This document shows, piece after piece, positions 1 to 7,299 of a DNA stretch of 64,000 nt. This DNA comes from CAIKMD01 sp963740675 (lineage in GTDB: Bacteria > Pseudomonadota > Alphaproteobacteria > ATCC43930 > CGMCC-115725), in assembly GCA_963740675.1 (NCBI GenBank), contig CAVUFS010000005.1, positions 214,692-278,691 of the forward strand. The letters run 5' to 3'. The notes under the pieces were generated by a model. It worked only from the letters and a program-made list of their open reading frames with translations, was not told where the DNA came from and searched no databases. Made by a program: the position numbers and the translations under genes. Numbering within the stretch: position 1 is the first letter of the stretch; every line of letters begins with the position of its first letter.

Positions 1-529
1 CGTGGGTTTTGAGCGACGCCGTCACCGCCGAGGGGCTGTTGCCGATCTCGACGATATCGACGCCTTTCGGTCCCCAGCCCTCGCGACGATCGAGCTCGAG
101 CGTCAGCCAATAAGAGAGCCCGCCGACCGCTGCGACGGCGATCTTCTTGCCCTTCAGATCGGCGACATCGTGTATCGGTGAATCCGCTGGAACGAGGATG
201 CCGAGGAAGGCGACAGCCGGCGCAACATTGCACACGGCTAGCTCCGGCGCGCCTTTCGCGATAAGCGCCATCTCCGGTCCGCCGCCGATCCCGATATCGA
301 CGCTGCCGGCCAGCATCGCCTGATGCATCTTGGCCGCGCCTTGGAAAGCGACGATCTCCACATCGAGCCCGTGTTTCGCGAAGATACCGGTCTTCACCCC
401 GATATCGAGCGGCAACACTGCCGGCGAGGTCAGCGCCGCTTTGCCGACCGGGAGTTTTTCGGCGGCGTGGGCGGATGATGCAAAAATGCACGCCATCGCG
501 ATGACGAATGCGCGCCGTATCGGTTTCAT
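1..529 (-). CDS. ABC transporter substrate-binding protein, NMT1/THI5-like (partial, C-terminus off the left edge)
   Basis: The frame is open from the ATG at 529 to the window edge, about 176 codons. The start is MKPIRRAFVIAMACIFASS followed by AHA, a typical Sec signal peptide. The mature part reads GIFAKHGLDVEIV, then AGSVDIGIGGGPEMALIAKG, then DLKGKKIAV. These are the lobe motifs of the NMT1/SsuA-like periplasmic binding family, which delivers small organic solutes to an ABC permease. It is clearly paralogous to the protein at 23755-24732, sharing the GIF-KHGLD and EMAL-AKG blocks and the same order of motifs. No permease or ATPase is visible next to it in the window. The ligand cannot be told from sequence. 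Confidence 0.85.
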   Translation of the reverse strand, partial: MKPIRRAFVIAMACIFASSAHAAEKLPVGKAALTSPAVLPLDIGVKTGIFAKHGLDVEIVAFQGAAKMHQAMLAGSVDIGIGGGPEMALIAKGAPELAVCNVAPAVAFLGILVPADSPIHDVADLKGKKIAVAAVGGLSYWLTLELDRREGWGPKGVDIVEIGNSPSAVTASLKTH

Positions 530-552
530 GCCCTGTGCTCCCCCTTCGCCTT

Positions 553-619
553 CCCCGGCGAAAGGCGGGGTCCATTCATCGACTGCGCGATTGAGCCATG
601 GACCCGGCCTTCGCCGGGG
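553..619. repeat. Imperfect palindromic intergenic repeat
   Basis: The arms at 553-575 and 598-619 are near-perfect reverse complements (CCCCGGCGAA-GGC-GGGTCCAT type) around a 22-base centre. The layout resembles the dispersed palindromic repeats common between alphaproteobacterial genes. It lies between two minus-strand genes and could fold in RNA. Confidence 0.6.
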
Positions 620-663
620 AGACGAATTTTTTGGCTGATAACGATTAGCCGACAGCTTGCGGC

Positions 664-1158
664 TTATTTCGCCGTCTCTTTGTCGTAGACCTGCAGTCGA
701 TCCTCGTTCATCCAATCCTTGTGCTGATCGAGATTGATGCGCGCGGGTTTCGAATCGCGCGATTCCTTGGACACGATCTGCAGGATCTCGAGATCCTCGT
801 TCCCGATCTTCTCGAACCAATAGCGCGAACCGCCGGGCAGATGGATGCCGCCATTCGGACCGATCTCGCCGAGCAGCTTGTCGCCGACACCGTAGAAGCG
901 CGCGGCGCCCTTCAGCACCATCCAAACGGTGTCGCCGCCAGTGTGATAGTGAAGATTGTTCTCACCGCCTTCTTTAACAATCTGCACGTTGAGCCGCATG
1001 AGATCGCCGCGCATCAGATTGGCGATCTGCTTCACCATTGGCTCGCCATCACGATCGTTCTGCTCGGCCGGCTTCTGATAAGCGAAGGTCACGATCTTCG
1101 CCTCGGCCGCACGATGAAATGCCTCTTTCTGCTCGGCATTAATCGTCGCATCGCTCAT
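664..1158 (-). CDS. Cupin-domain protein
   Basis: This 164-residue protein has a single cupin barrel at about residues 55-135. The first metal-binding cupin motif is visible as NLHYHTGGDTVWMVLKG, with two His and a distal acidic residue. The second motif is degenerate: HLPGGSRYWFEKIG. There is no signal peptide, so it should be cytosolic. The start at 1158 is supported by AGGAGGG about 8 bases upstream. It lies downstream of the small secreted-protein remnant and the ModA-like gene on the same strand. Single-domain cupins can be small oxygenases, isomerases or sensors, and the substrate is not evident. Confidence 0.8.
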   Translation of the reverse strand: MSDATINAEQKEAFHRAAEAKIVTFAYQKPAEQNDRDGEPMVKQIANLMRGDLMRLNVQIVKEGGENNLHYHTGGDTVWMVLKGAARFYGVGDKLLGEIGPNGGIHLPGGSRYWFEKIGNEDLEILQIVSKESRDSKPARINLDQHKDWMNEDRLQVYDKETAK

Positions 1159-1229
1159 GGGACGCTCCCTCCTGGCGCTTTTGACGTGAGTTTAAGCGCG
1201 CGTGGGGAAACCGGCAAGGATGGGGGCTG

Positions 1230-1603
1230 TCAGTCGATGGGCGGCTTGATCCCGGTGGCGCGCGCATGCATTTCGAGCCAGCGGCCTTCGACGTCGCGGC
1301 TCATCATATAAACGCGACGATTTTCCGGATCGCCATAGCGCGCGCAAAGCTCATCGAGCATCGGGATGCGTTGGTACTCTTCTTGATAGAGACGCTCCTG
1401 CATCAGGAAAATCTCCTCGCAGGACATGGCTTCGAGCCGGTCGATATTCGTCTCGATGACGTCGAGCTTCAGGATCAGTTTTCGAAGCTGGTGGCGGTCT
1501 CCATCATGATCTCGGCCGCCTGCGAATGCCGCGGCAGCATCAACGCCGTGCCGCCGGCGACGATGCCCGTCAACACGCGACTCCGACCGATGGCTTTCGT
1601 CAT
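1230..1603 (-). CDS. Small secreted protein with one frameshift, function unknown
   Basis: The ATG at 1603 opens MTKAIGRSRVLTGIVAGG and a signal-like stretch ending in SQAAE, but hits TGA at 1475-1477. The conserved-looking remainder (LDVIETNIDRLEAM, EEIFLMQERLYQEEYQR, RDVEGRWLEMHARATG) runs in another frame to a stop at 1230. Adding one A in the A-run at 1479-1482 (complement strand) joins the halves as TSFEKLILKLDV. The reconstructed product is about 125 residues, exported, with a helical C-terminal half. It sits just downstream of the ModA-like gene on the same strand. The family was not recognised. The break may be a base-call error or a real loss. Confidence 0.55.
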
Positions 1604-1612
1604 GGCGGCTTC

Positions 1613-2452
1613 TCAATTCCCGGTTTGCAGCGGCGCTTCGAAACCGTATTTCGCCAGCACGGTCTGGCCCGCCGCGGAGAGAATATACATCGTGAGGAGA
1701 TTGGCCTTCGCGGCATCCGCCGATTTCAGCACGGTCAGTCCGTAATCGGCGCCGGTCGCCAGCGCTGGCGGCAACTCGATACTGGTCGCGCCCGGCAATT
1801 GTGTCAGCGCTTCCTTGGCACCGGTGCAATAGGCGAGAAAAATATCCGCGCGCCCTTCTTTCAGATGCCAGGCATAGGGCGTGATACCGTCGGGCGGCTG
1901 CGGCGAGGTGGGTCCGCCCATCAATTGCAGCGCCTTGGCATCAAGCTTGGCGCGGCTGCCCGGCGTCACAGCATCTGCTTTGCCAAACATCGCCCAGGCA
2001 TAATCGCCGGAGGGATCGGATTTCGGCGTCGATGTGCCGAGCTTCACGGCGGGATCGAGCATGGCGGAGAGCAGCGTCGCGCTCGTCAGAGCGAGGCCGG
2101 GCCGTGCGATGGCGCAAAGCTGATTGCGCGCGAAGAGAACGACCGGACCCGACAGACCTTCCTCTTGCAGCTTTTGCGGATTGCCCATATCGGCCGAGGC
2201 GAAGACGTCGCCGGCCGTGCCTTTCTCGAAACCTTCGCGGAGCAAGCCGGAAGATTTGAAATTGGCGTCGACCGCCATGCCATAAGCCGCGGTAAAGCCC
2301 TTGGCGATTTCGAGCATGGCGTTGCGCAGGCTGCCCGCCGCATGAAGGCGAACCGGCGATGCATCGGCAGCATGGCTGGGGGCGATCACGACTGGAACCA
2401 GCGCGAGGCTCGCGAGAAAGAACGCGACGATTGCGTCCGTTCGAAGGCCCAT
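1613..2452 (-). CDS. ModA-like periplasmic oxyanion-binding protein
   Basis: This 279-residue protein starts at MGLRTDAIVAFFLASLAL with a signal peptide cleaved near SHAADA. The mature N-terminus VRLHAAGSLRNAMLEIAKGF matches the AAGSL signature of molybdate/tungstate-type binding proteins (ModA family). Further family blocks are GDVFASADMGNPQKL and a C-terminal LTMYILSAAGQTVLAKYGF. It would capture an oxyanion in the periplasm for an ABC importer. No modB or modC is in the window. A ModE-like inverted repeat lies 33 bases upstream of the start, which supports a molybdenum link. The ligand (molybdate, tungstate or another) is inferred. Confidence 0.75.
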   Translation of the reverse strand: MGLRTDAIVAFFLASLALVPVVIAPSHAADASPVRLHAAGSLRNAMLEIAKGFTAAYGMAVDANFKSSGLLREGFEKGTAGDVFASADMGNPQKLQEEGLSGPVVLFARNQLCAIARPGLALTSATLLSAMLDPAVKLGTSTPKSDPSGDYAWAMFGKADAVTPGSRAKLDAKALQLMGGPTSPQPPDGITPYAWHLKEGRADIFLAYCTGAKEALTQLPGATSIELPPALATGADYGLTVLKSADAAKANLLTMYILSAAGQTVLAKYGFEAPLQTGN

Positions 2453-2484
2453 GAACCGCTCCACCCTGGTGTCGTGCGCATTTC

Positions 2485-2508
2485 CGTTATACTTTAACGG
2501 ATATATCG
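2485..2508. promoter_or_regulatory. Probable ModE-type operator (first copy)
   Basis: The inverted repeat CGTTATA (2485-2491) and TATATCG (2502-2508) is separated by 10 bases. It resembles the known ModE box, whose halves are CGnTATAT and ATATAnCG. It lies in the divergent region between the ModA-like gene and the DUF2325 gene, where molybdate-bound ModE could repress either. One half-site base departs from the best consensus. The copy at 9827-9854 is much better. Confidence 0.55.
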
Positions 2509-2567
2509 CAGCGGCAAAAGCCGCGTGCGCGGCCCTTTGACGAAACCCAGGCTGTCTGCCAAAATCG

Positions 2568-3929
2568 GTGTATATGGATGGACATAACGTACCGCCACTG
2601 AAAAGCACCCCCTCGCACCGGCTTGTTCCCGGGCTCGGTGGTTTGAGGCATGGTCATGCCCACGGCGAATGCGTCGATCATCGCGGCGCCGCCGCCTCGA
2701 TCCTCGGGCGGCTCGATCAGCGCCCGCTCCTGCTGCATGACGATTACGCACCGCCGACAGAGAAGACCGCGCGCCGCCGCATCTGGGATTTGCATAATTC
2801 GCTGCATTGTTCGGTGATCGGCACCTGCCTCACCACCGGCGAGCTGCGCGGACTCCTGAGCAAATTCCACGGCCAGCTTCCCGACAAGCCGACCGAGCAT
2901 CTGCTGCACACGATCGCGGTCGCAGCCGCCAGCCAGCACAACATCCTCGCCAAGCAATTGCAGAAGGCGCTCGACCGCCGGCATGCCAATGCCTTGCGGC
3001 ACTTCGGCGACGCCAAAAGCGTCGATGAGCTGCGCCGTTGTTGGCACGAAGCGCGCCAGGCTGGCGACATTCCCGGCGGCTATTGGGCCGTGCTGACCCA
3101 CCCCAAGACGGACGATGCGCTGCTGCGCGACGCCTTCGGCGACGTACATATGCTGTCGCATCTGGTCGGCGCCGCCAATCGCGCGGATATCCGCAAGCTG
3201 CACGAGCTCGAGGAAGAGAAAGCCGCGCTCGAGGAAAAGTTGGCGCGGCAACAGGCGCAGCTACGCGACGGCATCGTCGCGCGCGAAGCCAAGATCCGTA
3301 AGTTGAACGACACGATCGCCGCGATGATGGTGCCCTCGAGCCAACCTGCCAGCGACTCAAATCCGGCCGAGATCGCCGTGCTTCACGGCATCGTCGCCGA
3401 TCTGCGCAAGCTGCTCGATCGCGAAGTGGCGCGGCGCCAGCGCGCCGAGACGCGCAATGAGGAGCTGACGCTCGCGGCGCAGAGAGCGGATCGGTCGCGC
3501 GCGGTGGCCGATCGCGAGCTGGCCGCGCTGCGCGACGAGCTGGATGCGGTCGAAGCGCATATTGTCTCGCGCGAGACGCGCGACGCGGCGGAGACCGGCA
3601 TCGATCTCGGCGGCGCGGCGCTGCTCTATGTCGGCGGCCGGCCACATCAGGTCGCGCAGTTGCGGCAGATGATCGAAGCCGGCGGCGGCCAGCTCATCCA
3701 TCATGATGGCGGTGTCGAGGAACGATCGGATCTGCTGCCAGGCCTCGTCAGCCGCGCCGATGCCGCCTTCTTCCCGGTCGATTGCATCAGCCACAGCGCG
3801 GCACTGCTCTTGAAGCGGCTGTGCCAGCAAGCCGACAAGCCCTACGTGCCGCTGCGCAGCGCCGGCGTTGCCTCGATGCTGCGCGCCTTGCGCGCCTCGC
3901 CTTTCGCCCGCCGCGCCGCCGCGGAATAG
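2568..3929 (+). CDS. DUF2325 domain-containing protein
   Basis: This protein has up to 453 residues. A helical N-terminal half contains LHCSVIGTCLT and GDIPGGYWAVLTHPKTDD. A long charged coiled coil follows at about residues 205-335. A C-terminal DUF2325 domain, about 345-445, contains ALLYVGGRPHQVAQLRQM and the Cys-bearing DCISHSAALLLKRLC. DUF2325 proteins are cytosolic and of unknown function. The start is uncertain. The GTG at 2568 lacks a good ribosome site. An alternative frame from the ATG at 2650 or 2656 gives a more natural N-terminus (MPTANASIIAAPPPR) that would need one extra base near 2720 to join PLLLHDDYAPP. Its promoter region is shared with the ModA-like gene and includes a ModE-like box. 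Confidence 0.8.
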   Translation: MYMDGHNVPPLKSTPSHRLVPGLGGLRHGHAHGECVDHRGAAASILGRLDQRPLLLHDDYAPPTEKTARRRIWDLHNSLHCSVIGTCLTTGELRGLLSKFHGQLPDKPTEHLLHTIAVAAASQHNILAKQLQKALDRRHANALRHFGDAKSVDELRRCWHEARQAGDIPGGYWAVLTHPKTDDALLRDAFGDVHMLSHLVGAANRADIRKLHELEEEKAALEEKLARQQAQLRDGIVAREAKIRKLNDTIAAMMVPSSQPASDSNPAEIAVLHGIVADLRKLLDREVARRQRAETRNEELTLAAQRADRSRAVADRELAALRDELDAVEAHIVSRETRDAAETGIDLGGAALLYVGGRPHQVAQLRQMIEAGGGQLIHHDGGVEERSDLLPGLVSRADAAFFPVDCISHSAALLLKRLCQQADKPYVPLRSAGVASMLRALRASPFARRAAAE

Positions 3930-3972
3930 CGAGCGGCGGAATTCCTTAGGCTTCCTGGTTTAAGAGGATGGG

Positions 3973-4209
3973 CTAGGCGGAACTTGGGCTTTCCGCGCGG
4001 ACAAAGCGTTTCGGATCCGCGACAACCGAAAGCGCCAGCGTCTTGGTGTCGGCGGCATCGGACGCGGAAATCAAATGCGCGTGCTCGATGCCGTTTCGAC
4101 TCGTGAACAGCCCGCTTAAGATCCAGACGACTTTCGGGAATGTGGTTGCGATGTCGCGGTAGCGGTCGCCGATTTGCGGTTGCTTCGATGTCATCCTTAA
4201 CCCACCCAT
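3973..4209 (-). CDS. Small conserved-looking protein, unknown function
   Basis: This 78-residue protein has no signal peptide. Residues such as IGDRYRDIATTFPKVVWILSG and IEHAHLISASDA suggest a small soluble beta-rich domain. The ATG at 4209 follows the stop of the gene at 4210-4395 with no gap, implying translational coupling. An internal ATG at 4194 (MTSKQPQIGDRY) is an alternative start. No family was recognised. Confidence 0.6.
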   Translation of the reverse strand: MGGLRMTSKQPQIGDRYRDIATTFPKVVWILSGLFTSRNGIEHAHLISASDAADTKTLALSVVADPKRFVRAESPSSA

Positions 4210-4395
4210 TCAGCTCAGATCGCTTTCCATGACGACACGCTGGTGGCCGTCCTTCAGCGACTTTACCTGGTATTGGAGGATTCCGTGCTCGATCGGCATT
4301 GCCCGGACAATCTCGAATTGTCCGGGCAGCGATAGGCGCAGATCGTTGGGAACGAACTGGACCTTCCGGCCGGCGGCGTATTTATGAGACGGCAT
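4210..4395 (-). CDS. Small basic protein, unknown function
   Basis: This protein has 61 residues, starting at MPSHKYAAGRKVQFVPNDLR. It contains a KYxxGxxVxF beta-strand start and a conserved-looking QYQVKSLKDGHQRVVMESDL end, a pattern typical of a small SH3-like barrel. The start at 4395 is chosen because upstream codons look non-coding and GGAG lies just before it. It is coupled to the gene at 3973-4209, so the two probably form one operon. From 4396 to 4640 I see nothing else. Confidence 0.6.
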   Translation of the reverse strand: MPSHKYAAGRKVQFVPNDLRLSLPGQFEIVRAMPIEHGILQYQVKSLKDGHQRVVMESDLS

Positions 4396-4640
4396 GGCTA
4401 TCGACTCCTTGTCAAAGGCTCTTGGTCGAAGCGGAATCGCGCCGATCGCCGCGCGGGATAATATAGTTGGACGAGGATTTCGGCGGCGGGTCACCGCGGC
4501 GAGTCGAGCGTTTTGCAAGCACGCGCCGTTGGCGCGAGCGGTGCAATGATCGCGATTGGTATTACATAGTGACGAAGCGCGGTCATTGTAAGCTGCCGCG
4601 TCGCGGTCACGATCGGCGCGGCCATTCGTGCCGGCGTCGT

Positions 4641-4778
4641 TCAGCGCCGCTTTTGTCCCGCGACGGCGCCTTTACCCAGTCCTCCCATAACGGGTGTAAC
4701 GGTGGCCTTCGCGCGTTCCGCCGCCGTTTTCTTCGGCTTCTTCACCTCGCGGTTCGACCGTTTCTGCCCTTTTGCCAT
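4641..4778 (-). CDS. Short Lys/Arg-rich protein (MAKGQ-type)
   Basis: This is a 45-residue ORF from the ATG at 4778 to the TGA at 4641. It starts MAKGQKRSNREVKKPKK, continues with TAAERAK and ends GQKRR. The MAKGQxRSNRExKKPK start is a pattern I recognise from short conserved proteins in Bradyrhizobium-like genomes. A good ribosome site, GGAG, sits 7 bases before the ATG. It is strongly basic and may bind nucleic acid, but no role is known to me. Confidence 0.7.
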   Translation of the reverse strand: MAKGQKRSNREVKKPKKTAAERAKATVTPVMGGLGKGAVAGQKRR

Positions 4779-5016
4779 GTGGATCTCCAATGATGCGAGG
4801 CTCGCGATCGCTCCGTCTCGGCCGACCGCTTCGCTATTTGCACCGCGACGGTTGTCGCAGGCTCGATGATGTCATGGGGCACGTAGCCAATGTGGCCGCG
4901 GTAAGTGGCCGATGGGCCCATGACTGCATAGAGCATGCCGTACTCGATTGCTATCGGTTCCTTGGTATCGCGTCCTCGCGTTTGGCTTTTCGCGGCGCCG
5001 GCAACATGCGCTCCAT
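4742..5016 (-). CDS. Possible small gene with one frameshift
   Basis: The ATG at 5016 gives MERMLPAPRKAKREDAIP, then a stop. The other frame gives KEPIAIEYGMLYAVMGPS, GHIGYVPHDIIEPATTVAV and so on to 4742. One extra base near 4964 (CCA-AGG region) joins them as DAIPKEPIAIEYG, which reads naturally. The product would be about 90 residues. It overlaps the start of the 4641-4778 gene by 37 bases, which weakens the case. No family was recognised. Confidence 0.3.
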
Positions 5017-5229
5017 GGCACGCTCCGACCTCAACGATCCACTGTCCGCGTGCTGGCGGCGATCAACGGTGCTCGTTTACAGCGCCATCACCACCGATTT
5101 GACCTCGGTATAAAGCTCGAGCACTTCGCGGCCCCGATTCTCGCGGCAGCAGGCGGCAAGCCGGCCGGCGTCCGCCGCCGCGATGGGAATGAAGGTGCTT
5201 TATTCGGCCGTCGGTCGGTCCTACGGCGT

Positions 5230-5697
5230 TCACTCGTATGGCCCGATGTGGAATATCATGCTCGCGGTCGTCAGCAACGCGATGAGGAACAAGAGCACCG
5301 CAACGATGAAAGTAGCGGAGATCGGATACCGGCTTTCACCGTGAATAAGCCCTTGCTCGATCATGCGGCGCCGCGCCTTCCGCAGGCCCAGCATAAAATC
5401 GGCGTGATACCAGATGCCGAACGCCAGCATGGCTGCGCCCAAGATGACGAGGCTGAGCCCGAACCGCCGCGGCGCTTCGCTGTCGCTTGGCAATAGATTG
5501 GCGGTCTTGAGATGCACGAAGACCTGCGCGATCGTGAAGCCGAAGCTGATCAGCGACAGCGCCGTTCGGATCACCGACATGAGCGTTCGGTCGGCACTCA
5601 TGCGCGTGCGCTGGAATGCCATGCCGGTGTTGCGCGATGCCAATTCGACGGAAATCTGGCTCGACGGGGATTGTGCCGTGACGGGCTGATCAACCAT
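5230..5697 (-). CDS. DUF202 (YidH-type) membrane protein
   Basis: This protein has 155 residues. The N-terminal segment ELASRNTGMAFQRTRMSADRT and LMSVIRTALSLISFGFTIAQ carries the RT-x-A/S-x-D-RTLMSxIRTxLSLISFGF signature of DUF202. Three transmembrane helices lie at about residues 45-62, 80-98 and 125-148. It is an inner-membrane protein of unknown role. The ATG at 5697 is preferred because GGAG lies 9 bases upstream. It overlaps the DUF1622 gene by 8 bases, so these two and the methyltransferase form one transcription unit. Confidence 0.85.
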   Translation of the reverse strand: MVDQPVTAQSPSSQISVELASRNTGMAFQRTRMSADRTLMSVIRTALSLISFGFTIAQVFVHLKTANLLPSDSEAPRRFGLSLVILGAAMLAFGIWYHADFMLGLRKARRRMIEQGLIHGESRYPISATFIVAVLLFLIALLTTASMIFHIGPYE

Positions 5698-5928
5698 TTC
5701 CACTCACTCCGTTCGGGGATCTGCGATCGAATTTCTCGATATCGTTTTCGAGAAAATAATTGAGGAAGGTGGGGATTGTGCCGATCGCGGCGAGCTGTCC
5801 GATCGCGGTCCAGCTCGGCGAAATTGCCGGACCGACGATGTCTGCAGCGAGTATGCGATGATGATGGCTGCGGCCGCCTCGATCGATTGAGGGATGTGCC
5901 CTGCGCCAAGTTTGACGAGTTCTTCCAT
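5690..5928 (-). CDS. DUF1622-like membrane protein with one frameshift
   Basis: The frame from the ATG at 5928 reads MEELVKLGAGHIPQSIEAAA and then IIIAYSL. The continuation AADIVGPAISPSWTAIGQLA, FLNYFLENDIEKF lies in the next frame and ends at 5690. A single missing base near 5844 joins the two as a protein of about 79 residues with a helix pair. This matches the DUF1622 pattern of an N-terminal helix followed by RTFLNYFLExDI. It begins just after the methyltransferase stop and overlaps the DUF202 gene. Both neighbours are intact, so a base-call error is likely. Confidence 0.65.
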
Positions 5929-5931
5929 CGA

Positions 5932-7209
5932 TCAGCCGCTTGCGCAGCCGGCCGCTTGCGATGCATCGAATACGATTTGATCGTACCACCAAAGTTTTTC
6001 GAAAAAACGTCGCGCTCGATCGGAGGGCGACGTCTTGCCAGGAGCGATCGTTGTTTGCGCGATCGTGCCGATGCTTCGGGTTCCGTCGATCGCATCGAAC
6101 AGGCGCTTTTCATCCGCATCGATCGTTACGACGAGATCCTTGAACGTGTGGGTGCGGTTGATAAGAGCGGCCGCGACGCCTGTCGGCATCCGCTCTTCAA
6201 GGCAGACCGTGTCCGGCATTCGTAGGGGGACGTAGCCGAGCCAGGCGTCGCCGGTAAAACGAATCTCTTGTCGAACGGCGCTGTCATTGCGGTAGGCGAC
6301 GACGCTATGGCGGATCATCGTGCCTCGAAGCAATTCCGCCGCTACATATTGGTCCGTCAAGGAAAGTTGTTGGAGCCTGTGCGCTTGTGGAATCCGCGCA
6401 AGAAAGCCACAGTGCGAGTGGTAGGGTGCTTGCGCCGCCCAGCGACCGAATTTTAGTTCTCCTCTATCCAAAAACTCGAATAGTTGCGGCACCGAATAGG
6501 CGCGGTCCTGCGGATGCAGAAGCGCATCCGCGAGTGCCGCCTCATTTCTAAAATCGGGCGCTTGTCGCAAGAGATTTTCCAAGGGATGTCCCGGAGGCAG
6601 TTGACTCAGGGCCCTGATCAGATCGGGAATTTCCTCATCGGCGGCACGGATGCCAATTCGTCGACATGCCTCCTGCAGCATATAGATCCCGCACCGCCCG
6701 TAGAGCGCATACACCATGAGATGCATGGCCCCGTCGCGCTTAAGGACACTGTGGAGCGCCCGAAGCCCTGCATCGGGATCGACCAGATGATGGAGAACGC
6801 CGGTACATACGATTTGATCGAAGCTCGTCCCTAAATCGCCGGCGCGCTCGATCGGAAGTTGCCGGATTTCGAGATTGCTTAGATCATATTTTTGCTTGAG
6901 TTCGTTCGTGGAGCGAAGGCTTGTCGCGCTAAAATCGATCGCGGTGATCTGCGCCGACGGCCACCGCAAAGCATGTTTTGCCGCCTGCGATGTGCCGCAG
7001 CCGGCGACAAGGATCGAATGATCCTCCCGATAAGGGCTGTTAGGCCAAAAGAGGTGATAATCCGCACGCCGTCTTTGCGGGTCTCGCCAACGTTCTCGAT
7101 ATTCCTCAAGGCTCACGACGGGCGGCGGGTAAGGGTAGCGGTCGTAAAAATCCCGGACCTCGTCGATCAATCCGTCCGATGTCGAAGAGCCCTCATCCGG
7201 CCATTTCAT
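5932..7209 (-). CDS. Class I SAM-dependent methyltransferase
   Basis: This 425-residue protein has a class I methyltransferase core at about residues 60-180. Motif I is ILVAGCGTSQA (66-76). The acidic loop ITAIDFSATSL follows, and motif IV is FDQIVCTGVLHHLVDP. The start YDRYPYPPPVVSLEEYR is shared with bacterial methyltransferases annotated as tRNA or SAM-binding family members. The C-terminal 200 residues (RYWxxx-like helices, FFEKLWWYDQIVFD) form an extra domain I could not assign. The substrate is unknown. It sits 91 bases downstream of the arylsulfatase, with a hairpin between, and directly ahead of the DUF1622 gene. Confidence 0.85.
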   Translation of the reverse strand: MKWPDEGSSTSDGLIDEVRDFYDRYPYPPPVVSLEEYRERWRDPQRRRADYHLFWPNSPYREDHSILVAGCGTSQAAKHALRWPSAQITAIDFSATSLRSTNELKQKYDLSNLEIRQLPIERAGDLGTSFDQIVCTGVLHHLVDPDAGLRALHSVLKRDGAMHLMVYALYGRCGIYMLQEACRRIGIRAADEEIPDLIRALSQLPPGHPLENLLRQAPDFRNEAALADALLHPQDRAYSVPQLFEFLDRGELKFGRWAAQAPYHSHCGFLARIPQAHRLQQLSLTDQYVAAELLRGTMIRHSVVAYRNDSAVRQEIRFTGDAWLGYVPLRMPDTVCLEERMPTGVAAALINRTHTFKDLVVTIDADEKRLFDAIDGTRSIGTIAQTTIAPGKTSPSDRARRFFEKLWWYDQIVFDASQAAGCASG

Positions 7210-7251
7210 GGCAACTTACCGCGAGAGTTTGGTGTCGGCAGTTGGGCAGAA

Positions 7252-7280
7252 GAAGGGGCGTACGCACGGCACGCCCCTTC
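7252..7280 (-). terminator. Hairpin after the arylsulfatase gene
   Basis: A 10-bp perfect stem (GAAGGGGCGT paired with ACGCCCCTTC) around a 9-base loop lies 20 bases after the arylsulfatase stop. The following T-tract is weak (TTCT), so it may only attenuate. Confidence 0.5.
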
Positions 7281-7299
7281 GGTCTCGCGACGACGACAC

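Noticed and set aside
553..619. Rho-independent terminator
   Set aside because: The hairpin is long, imperfect and has no U-tract on either strand. A dispersed palindromic repeat is a better description.
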